The translations under genes and the position numbers were made by a program. Positions 34,273 through 40,904 of a stretch of 40,904 nucleotides of DNA are shown in pieces. The stretch is from the NCBI RefSeq assembly GCF_029960785.1, contig NZ_JASBQE010000106.1, forward strand, positions 1 through 40,904. The letters run 5' to 3'. The DNA is from Polyangium sp. 15x6. Its GTDB lineage: Bacteria; Myxococcota_A; Polyangia; Polyangiales; Polyangiaceae. Below the pieces are notes generated by a model, which saw only the letters and a program-made list of their open reading frames with translations, made no database searches and was not told the origin of the DNA. Within the stretch, counting starts at the first letter, position 1. Every line of letters begins with the position of its first letter.

Positions 34273-35034
34273 TCAGATCGCCAGCAGCCCGCCGTCGACC
34301 AAGAGCTCCGTACCCGTCACGAATTTCGCGTCGTCCGACGCCAGATACGCGACCGCTGCCGCCACGTCCTCGGGTTCGCCGAGCTTCCCTAGTGGAATGG
34401 ACTTCCCCAGGTTCGCCTTCGCCCGCGCGGGATCCTCGGACTTCTCCACCATCGCGTCGACCATCGGCGTATCGATGAATGCCGGGTGTACCGAGTTTAC
34501 CCGGATCCCGTACCCTTTCCGCGCACAATGCATCGCCACTGATTTCGTGAATGTGCGCACGCCGCCCTTGCTCGAGCAATACGCTGCCAGGTTCGGCGCG
34601 CCGATCATGCCTGCCACGCTCGACATGTTCACGATCGCCCCGCCCCCGCGCTCCTTCATCACCCGGATCGCGTGCTTGCAGCCGAGGAACGTGCCCTCCG
34701 TGTTCACCGCGTGCACGAACCGCCACTCCTCGAGCGTCGTCGACTCCACGTCGCCCACCACGCCCACCCCCGCGTTGTTCACGAGCACGTCGAGCCGACC
34801 GTGCTTCGCGACCACCGCGTCGAGCACGGCGATCCACGCAGCCTCCTGCGTCACGTCGAGCGCCGCGAACTCTGCCCGTGCCCCGAGCTCCGCGGCGAGC
34901 GCCTCGCCTCGATCCTGCGCCACGTCCGTGATCACCACGACCGCGCCTTCTGCGTGCAGCCGCCGCACGGCCGCCGCCCCGAGCCCCGAGGCGGCCCCCG
35001 TGACGAGCGCTACCTTTCCCTCGAATCGCTGCAT
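34273..35034 (-). CDS. Short-chain dehydrogenase/reductase
   Basis: The 253-residue enzyme is a classical SDR. It has the NAD(P)-binding TGAASGLG (residues 13-20), an acidic residue after the second strand (VITDVAQD) that suggests NAD preference, LVNNAGVG, the catalytic IVNMSSVAG..YCSSKGG (Ser, Tyr-x-x-x-Lys) and HPAFIDTPM. The C-terminal SDDAKFVTGTELLVDGG is typical. Relatives oxidise hydroxysteroids, cyclohexanol or 3-hydroxyacyl compounds; the substrate cannot be told. It is divergent from the kinase gene at 35160 and ends beside hairpin element E5. Confidence 0.93.
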   Translation of the reverse strand: MQRFEGKVALVTGAASGLGAAAVRRLHAEGAVVVITDVAQDRGEALAAELGARAEFAALDVTQEAAWIAVLDAVVAKHGRLDVLVNNAGVGVVGDVESTTLEEWRFVHAVNTEGTFLGCKHAIRVMKERGGGAIVNMSSVAGMIGAPNLAAYCSSKGGVRTFTKSVAMHCARKGYGIRVNSVHPAFIDTPMVDAMVEKSEDPARAKANLGKSIPLGKLGEPEDVAAAVAYLASDDAKFVTGTELLVDGGLLAI

Positions 35035-35159
35035 GGCGCCGAGGAGAGCGGATCTGCCCGCTCCGTGTCAAACTCGCGGCAAGAAAGGTGGGGCCCGGCC
35101 GGGACGAACGAGCGGTTTTCCCATCGCGTCCGGCGCGGGTCCTCTTCGCGGTACTCCCC

Positions 35160-36422
<1,263 letters not shown>

Positions 36423-36432
36423 CGCACGGCGA

Positions 36433-36469
36433 TGGCACGTGTGCCGGGCACGTGCTGGCACACGTGCCA
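36433..36469. terminator. Bidirectional hairpin between kinase 4 and receiver-like gene
   Basis: A perfect 13-bp inverted repeat, TGGCACGTGTGCC (36433-36445) and its complement (36457-36469), with an 11-nt loop that contains another CACGTG. It lies midway between two convergent stop codons (36422 and 36491). No T-run follows, so it may be a Rho-assisted or blocking hairpin, or a binding site built on CACGTG. Confidence 0.5.
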
Positions 36470-36490
36470 GGCGGACGGCACGTTGACGTG

Positions 36491-36856
36491 TCAGGCGGCG
36501 ATGAGCCGCGAGCGAAGCGCTCGCGCGAGCTTGCGGCCGTCTTCGGGGACGGGCTCGAATCGTAGTGTGCGCTCGCTCGTGTGTTCGTTGGGACGCACGG
36601 AGAGCTTGTGCCCACGCGCCAGGCCTACGTGCAGGCCGGGGAACCGTGCGTGGAGCTCCTTGGCGAGCTCCAGTCGGTCGCCGGTCGGGAGCGCCAGCAC
36701 GACAAGCGCGCAGTCGAAGTGGCCGGGGCCGTCGAGCGCGACAAAGGCCTCGCGACGGGTGCCGACGTGCACCACCTCGAGCCCCTCTGCTCGCAAGCCG
36801 CGGGCGATGATCTCCGTCCGGTCGTGATCGTCGTCGATGAGCAGGACACGCGCCAT
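36491..36856 (-). CDS. Degenerate response-regulator receiver protein
   Basis: The 121-residue protein starts MARVLLIDDDHDRTEIIARGLRAEGLEVVHVGTRREAFVALDG, a good receiver start with the acidic pocket DDD. At the expected phosphoacceptor strand it reads HFDCALVVLALPTGDRLELAKEL. In receivers this is usually DLVLLDLMLP, so the phosphorylated Asp is replaced by Val. The rest is short and Arg-rich. It is probably a pseudo-receiver that works without phosphorylation or in protein contacts. GAGAGG lies about 10 nt before the ATG. No histidine kinase is near. Confidence 0.78.
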   Translation of the reverse strand: MARVLLIDDDHDRTEIIARGLRAEGLEVVHVGTRREAFVALDGPGHFDCALVVLALPTGDRLELAKELHARFPGLHVGLARGHKLSVRPNEHTSERTLRFEPVPEDGRKLARALRSRLIAA

Positions 36857-37233
36857 GAGTCCGCACCTCTCGTAGTAGCGCCGACTTGATTGCAATCGTC
36901 ATGCCGCCCCGCGACCCTCGCCCGAGCGCGACGCGACGCACGCATCCGCGCCTGCATGGTGAGCTAGCTGAGGAGTATAGACCTCGGCATGCGGATTACG
37001 CACCGCAGCCCACCGAGACACGGGCGGCGGGGGCGGATGGCGGGGGCGCTGAATCCGGGGCCGCGAGGCCCGCCTCGACGAACGAGCGAAATGTCCTTGA
37101 AGATCGCATGGATCGCCAAAGGACCTCAGGCGGATTCTCCAAAGGAGCCGCCCTTGCAGGTTCGCATGAAGGGTGGCGTGTACGTGCCGGGACGAGGTGC
37201 GAACCCCGGCGCGGGTGCGGCGGCGCTTGCGCG
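36857..37233. other. Gene-free stretch between receiver-like and glycosidase-like genes
   Basis: About 377 bp. Open frames on both strands are Arg/Pro/Gly-rich and have no convincing ribosome site. The AT-rich segment near 36880-36900 (ACTTGATTGCAATCGTC) contains the small palindrome GATTGCAATC (36887-36896) and could be promoter or operator DNA for the receiver gene. Nothing else stands out. Confidence 0.5.
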
Positions 37234-39714
37234 TCAGGGCGAAGGCTTTGCGCTCTCGGGGACGATCGACGGCAGCGCCGCTTTCAGGTCGTCGAAGGAG
37301 CGCTTGCGGTAGGCGTGGTACGTCGGGATTTCCCATTCGGCCCAGGTGTACGAGACCACCTCGGCCGCGGGGAGCACCCACGACGTGTCGATCTTCTGGG
37401 CGCGCGGCAGCGTGTCCGTGACCTGCCCTTCCTTCTCCTCGGCGCCGCCGAGCGTCGCCACCATGATCCCGAACCCGGGGGTCTTCGTGGTGGTCAGCTC
37501 GACCTCCTTCGTCTTCGGCCCGGGCACGTGGTCATCGACCACGAGCCGCTGCGAGGGATCCGTCACGTTGAGCAGGGTCCAGGGGATGCGGACCTCGAGC
37601 GTCCCGTCCGCGAGCGAAAACCAGAAATTGCTCGTCGAGCGCTCGGCCTCGAGGCCGGTCCGGAACTGGCCCGTGCTCTGCCAGATGATCGGCGCGAGCA
37701 TCTCGCCCTGGTACCAGAACGAGTTGTTCGTGATGGTGCGGACCGGGTTGAACAGGCCGTCGTCGTTGGGGGCCGTCCGATAGAGCTGCCAATCCTCCCG
37801 TTTTCTATGCCAGATGCCGAAAAGGTCGTAAGGCTGGTCGACGAGCAGCGCGACGTCCTCTGCCGACTCGATACGAAGGAGGAACTCGATGCGCCGCTCG
37901 GTGCGGAGCACACACTCGGGATCGAGGCACGCGTCGCCTGCCTCGGGCAGGTACGTGTCGAGGCCGACCACGTAATCCACGTGATCCCAGTCGACCTTTC
38001 CATTGCCGTCCGGATCGAGCGACTCGACCCGGATCAGGAGGTGCAAGAACCCCTCGTCGGAGTCGACCTTGAGCTCGCGGATGGTGCGCATGGGATCGTA
38101 CACGTCCCCCTGCGGCACGAGAGGCGGCCCCGCTTGCCAGGCGTTCGGCTCGATCAGGAAATCGTCCCCTTTCCCGTCGAGCACGTGGTGGACCCCCTCC
38201 GCGCCGGGCTTCATCGCGATGAGGCCGAAGTTCTGCTCCGGGCTCATCGGGTTGTACCAGACCCGCCGCCGATCCGCGGGCAGCTCCACGCGATCGACCA
38301 CCCAGGCTCGCTTGAACCACTCGTCGATGAGCTCGAAGAGAAAGGCGCCGTTCATCCCGGCGCGCCGGATCGTCCCGAGCGACCGCTCGACGGCCTTGGC
38401 TTGCTCGCCCTCGTCGAGATCGCCGTGGTGCAGCCCTGATTTCGCGTAATGCCCGGATCCCTGGCTCGAAGGATGCCCGATCTCGCCGATGATCAAGGTG
38501 CGGCCGGCGTAGAGCTTTCGCAGGTGGTCGAGGTAGCCGAGGTACGAGTTCGACCCCTCGTCGTCCTCGACCTGGTATTGCGGCTCGTACAGGATGAACT
38601 CGGGATAATACGGGTAGGCGTGATACGAAAAGAAGAGCCCGGGGCCGAAACTCGGGGCGACCTCGATCTTCAGGAGATCGAGCTGCTCGACGTCGTCGAC
38701 GGACTCGGGATATTCGTATTCGACCACGTGGTCGATCGGATCGAGCGTGGGCCAGTTGGAGAACCCCATGGGGTGCTTCACCTCGTACCGCTCTTCCTCG
38801 TAGACCGTGAGATAATCGAGGTACTCGGCCACGAACGCCTCCATCGGCGTCGCGTGCTCGATGGAGAACCACGTGCCGGCGTACGAGACCTCGCACGGCA
38901 TCCCCTGGCAGTGCTCGTCGTAGTAGAGCTCGTGCGTGGTCATGATGGTGAGCGGCTCGACCTCGCGGCCGACGAGCCAGCCGAGGAGCCACGGAGATAC
39001 GTCGGCGGTGAAGGTGCCGAACGCGCGGCCGTAGTTCATCGGGTTCTCGGGCGTGCCGTACGGGATCTCGCGGTTGCCGTGGACGACGTCGACGACCTTC
39101 TCGATCTCGTCGCGGAACCAGATGCGGATCGAGTCGTCGAGGTAGTCCGGGATGCCCGTGAACTCGGGATCCTCTTCCGGCTCCTTGAGCCAGGCCCCTT
39201 GCAAGAGGTAGAGCGGGTGGTCCGGGTGCTCGGTGTTGTGGCGGAGGAGCTCCTCGTAAAACAGCGGAGACTGTACGGTATAGACGCGCACCGAATTGAC
39301 CCCGAGCTCCGCGATGGTCTCGATCCACTCGGCGATCTGCTCGCGCGTGGCCACGAATTCGCCCGGGGACGTCCCCGGGATCGCGTGGCTGTAATTGACG
39401 CCGATCGGCCAGAACGGCTCGAAATGGTCGCCGTCGACGCGGATCTCGAAGCCGTTCTCGCCCGCGCGGAATTTGTACCCTTGATCCTCGTCGGGCGCCT
39501 CCCCTCCGCTGCCCGAAGACCCGCCTCCGCTGCCCGCGGTGCCTCCTCCGCTGCCCGACGTCGCCCCACCCGCGTTGCCCGACCCCGCTCCGCCCGAGAG
39601 CGTGCCGTCCGGAGACCCGCAGGCCGCCGTCACGAATGCGACGAGCGACACGAGCGGGCCCGCGAGCACGCGAAGGACGGACGTAGTGTGGAAACAATCC
39701 GTGCGCCATTCCAT
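37234..39714 (-). CDS. Glycosidase-like lipoprotein (TIM-barrel type)
   Basis: The 826-residue product has a signal peptide with lipobox VTAAC, then a Gly/Ser-rich linker (GGSGGGTAGSGGG style, about 38-75). Residues about 80-560 look like a glycoside-hydrolase-type barrel: FEPFWPIGVNYSHAIPG, WIETIAELGVNSVRVYTVQSP, LGWLVGREVEP and LIIGEIGHPSSQGSG, where the Glu of GREVEP and of GEIG could be acid/base and nucleophile. The last 250 residues (LHLLIRVESLDPDGNGKVDWDHVDYVVGLDTY and later beta strands) resemble a carbohydrate-binding-like module. It is likely a surface enzyme or binder for polysaccharide; the family is not certain. The ATG at 39714 sits just before the signal peptide; a start at 39726 is possible. 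Confidence 0.78.
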   Translation of the reverse strand: MEWRTDCFHTTSVLRVLAGPLVSLVAFVTAACGSPDGTLSGGAGSGNAGGATSGSGGGTAGSGGGSSGSGGEAPDEDQGYKFRAGENGFEIRVDGDHFEPFWPIGVNYSHAIPGTSPGEFVATREQIAEWIETIAELGVNSVRVYTVQSPLFYEELLRHNTEHPDHPLYLLQGAWLKEPEEDPEFTGIPDYLDDSIRIWFRDEIEKVVDVVHGNREIPYGTPENPMNYGRAFGTFTADVSPWLLGWLVGREVEPLTIMTTHELYYDEHCQGMPCEVSYAGTWFSIEHATPMEAFVAEYLDYLTVYEEERYEVKHPMGFSNWPTLDPIDHVVEYEYPESVDDVEQLDLLKIEVAPSFGPGLFFSYHAYPYYPEFILYEPQYQVEDDEGSNSYLGYLDHLRKLYAGRTLIIGEIGHPSSQGSGHYAKSGLHHGDLDEGEQAKAVERSLGTIRRAGMNGAFLFELIDEWFKRAWVVDRVELPADRRRVWYNPMSPEQNFGLIAMKPGAEGVHHVLDGKGDDFLIEPNAWQAGPPLVPQGDVYDPMRTIRELKVDSDEGFLHLLIRVESLDPDGNGKVDWDHVDYVVGLDTYLPEAGDACLDPECVLRTERRIEFLLRIESAEDVALLVDQPYDLFGIWHRKREDWQLYRTAPNDDGLFNPVRTITNNSFWYQGEMLAPIIWQSTGQFRTGLEAERSTSNFWFSLADGTLEVRIPWTLLNVTDPSQRLVVDDHVPGPKTKEVELTTTKTPGFGIMVATLGGAEEKEGQVTDTLPRAQKIDTSWVLPAAEVVSYTWAEWEIPTYHAYRKRSFDDLKAALPSIVPESAKPSP

Positions 39715-39885
39715 GACCACCAGCATAGCAATGTAAGAATCGAAATCCCGGGACACTCCGATCCTGGAAACGAAATCATTTCAATGTTCCGTGATGACAT
39801 ACGCGGCCGCCCGGAGCGATCCGGGCGAACGGGCGTGACGTCGGGCCGAGCCCGATTCGAGGCGCCGGCGAGGTCCCGGCCGTGG

Positions 39886-39891
39886 TAACGT
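39886..39891 (+). promoter_or_regulatory. Possible -10 of a leaderless transcript (TAACGT)
   Basis: TAACGT ends 6 nt before the ATG of the crotonase gene, and no Shine-Dalgarno is found. Together with 13523 and 19239 it suggests leaderless transcription of some genes here. No -35 is evident. Confidence 0.35.
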
Positions 39892-39897
39892 CCGCCC

Positions 39898-40674
39898 ATG
39901 GCACGCGTCACGGTGGAGCGTCTCGGTCATGTCGTCCGCATCGGCCTGAACAGACCGGAGAAGCGCAACGCATTCGATCTCGCCATGCTCGACGAGCTCG
40001 CGCAGGCGTACACCGCCTACGAGGAGGACGAGGGGCTGCGGTGTGGCCTCCTGTTCGCCCACGGAGGCCATTTCACGGGCGGGCTCGATCTCGCGGAGGT
40101 CGGGCCCGCGGTCGCGGCGGGGCGCGCGCTCTACCCGAAGGGGAGCGTCGATCCGCTCGCGATCGGGCCGCGGCGCCTCACGAAGCCGATGATCGTCGCC
40201 GTGGGGGGATATTGCTTCACGATCGGGATCGAGCTCGCGCTCGCCGCCGACATCCGCGTCGCGGCCGAGGACACGCGCTTCTCGCAGCTCGAAGTGCAGC
40301 GCGGCATCTTCCCGTTCGGCGGCGCCACGCTCCGGTTCCCGGCGCTCGCAGGCCATGGCAATGCCATGCGCTGGCTGCTCACGGGTGACGTGTTCGACGC
40401 GAAGGAGGCGTATCGGATCGGGCTCGTGCAGGAGGTCGTCCCCGCGGCCGAGCTCCTCGATCGCGCCACGTGGATCTGCGAGCGGGTCGCAGCGCAGGCG
40501 CCGATCGCCGTGCGCGCCACGCTCGCGTCGTCGCGCGCGGCGATGACGGAAGGGCCCGAGGTGGAAGCGGCGCGCCTCGAAGAGCGAGCCCGCGCCCTCA
40601 TGGGCACGGAGGATGCCGCCGAGGGCATGCGATCGTTCGTCGAGAGGCGCGCCGGCCGCTTTCAGGGGCGCTAG
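39898..40674 (+). CDS. Enoyl-CoA hydratase/isomerase (crotonase) family protein
   Basis: The 258-residue enzyme has the crotonase order: RIGLNRPEKRNAFDLAMLDEL, HFTGGLDLAEV (first oxyanion-hole strand), KPMIVAVGGYCFTIGIELALAADIRVAAEDTRFSQLEVQRGIFPFGGATLRFP and TGDVFDAKEAYRIGLVQEVV. Both glutamates used by hydratases are found in their usual blocks (GIELAL and QLEVQRG). Its likely reaction is hydration or isomerisation of an enoyl-CoA in fatty-acid or amino-acid breakdown; the substrate is unknown. It is monocistronic, and hairpin element E6 begins within 20 bp of its stop. Confidence 0.92.
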   Translation: MARVTVERLGHVVRIGLNRPEKRNAFDLAMLDELAQAYTAYEEDEGLRCGLLFAHGGHFTGGLDLAEVGPAVAAGRALYPKGSVDPLAIGPRRLTKPMIVAVGGYCFTIGIELALAADIRVAAEDTRFSQLEVQRGIFPFGGATLRFPALAGHGNAMRWLLTGDVFDAKEAYRIGLVQEVVPAAELLDRATWICERVAAQAPIAVRATLASSRAAMTEGPEVEAARLEERARALMGTEDAAEGMRSFVERRAGRFQGR

Positions 40675-40685
40675 GGGTCTCCTCT

Positions 40686-40904
40686 GCGACCGTGGAGCCG
40701 GGGCGCTGCCCCGGGCCCCGCGGGGGCTATTCGCCCCTCGACCCGAACCAGGGCAAGCCCTGGACCTTTTGGGGAAGAACTGCGCGATGCGCAGTTCTTC
40801 CCACAGGCCGCCGGTCGAGAGGTCAGCGCTGCTGTCTTGGTTGGCAGGGTCGCTCGCGGTCTTGACCCGTCTCGTTCGATGAACTGCGCATCGCGCAGTT
40901 CATC
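40686..40904. repeat. Dispersed hairpin element, copy E6 (inverted pair, right arm cut by window edge)
   Basis: Forward arm: GGGGC/GCCCC at about 40699-40711, CCAGGGC/GCCCTGG near 40748-40763 and main stem GGGAAGAACTGCGC (40772-40785) with 40789-40802, loop GAT. About 73 bp of spacer follow. The reverse main stem starts at 40876 (loop ATC at 40890-40892) and runs off the end. The last 27 bases are the reverse complement of window positions 4-30. Confidence 0.85.

Noticed and set aside
36989-37312. Small plus-strand gene of about 107 residues
   Set aside because: No ribosome site, composition rich in Arg/Gly/Pro, and it overlaps the end of the glycosidase-like gene. No motif was recognised.
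37234-39714. Long opposite-strand and shifted frames over the glycosidase-like gene
   Set aside because: The minus-strand frame has signal peptide, lipobox, linker and a consistent protein; the others are composition-driven shadows.

Overview
The window is very GC-rich chromosomal DNA that reads like a myxobacterium, probably of the Polyangium/Sorangium side. The reasons are four Hanks-type Ser/Thr kinases in 41 kb, an FHA protein, many lipoproteins with Gly/Ser/Ala-rich linkers, MopE-like and SBBP-like surface proteins, a DUF2330 remnant, and mostly short operons of unknown genes. No rRNA, tRNA, CRISPR array, insertion sequence or phage gene was recognised. Both ends lie inside copies of the same palindromic repeat, so the window may be a contig broken at a repeat.

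Layout. 1-3.2 kb: rhodanese lipoprotein, class 2 dihydroorotate dehydrogenase (pyrD), a protein with a DHH-like motif and a truncated DUF2330 gene. 3.3-4.8 kb: two small Cys-rich lipoproteins and a membrane protein with a duplicated helical repeat and zinc-ribbon cysteines. 4.9-8.4 kb: divergent pair of an FHA/winged-helix protein and a kinase fused to an FGE-sulfatase-like domain. 8.4-9.7 kb: two 181-residue proteins, one of them AidA/PixA-like. 9.8-11.1 kb: almost no genes; a Cys-rich gene remnant, a dispersed hairpin element and a 43-bp minisatellite with two alternating unit types. 11.1-17.1 kb: a deaminase-fold protein with an N-terminal RPPHPATV repeat array, a triad-less trypsin-like exported protein, an AAA/TPR/winged-helix regulator and a small outer-membrane barrel. 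Three intergenic regions of this block carry the same AT-rich box with a 10-bp internal period. 17.2-22.9 kb: membrane protein, two aldo/keto-reductase-like paralogues, an HNH-type lipoprotein with a possible partner gene and a small soluble protein. 23.2-28.0 kb: kinase, beta-propeller lipoprotein and TPR protein in one operon. 28.1-31.1 kb: 8-Cys secreted peptide, DUF2252 and DUF4239-like genes. 31.3-36.9 kb: paralogous kinase with the same promoter and operator as the 23-kb kinase, STAS-like protein, SDR dehydrogenase, a further kinase and a degenerate receiver. 37.2-40.7 kb: glycosidase-like lipoprotein and a crotonase.

Main points. (1) A dispersed hairpin element occurs at least six times, often as inverted pairs beside gene 3' ends, and its stems show compensatory base changes between copies. 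(2) The 11.1-17.1 kb block is the best candidate for an undescribed system: deaminase, pseudo-protease, regulator and barrel linked by a shared operator-like box that the encoded winged-helix regulator could bind. (3) The two kinase paralogues keep a common promoter and a 14-bp palindrome. All functions come from reading motifs; no database search was run.
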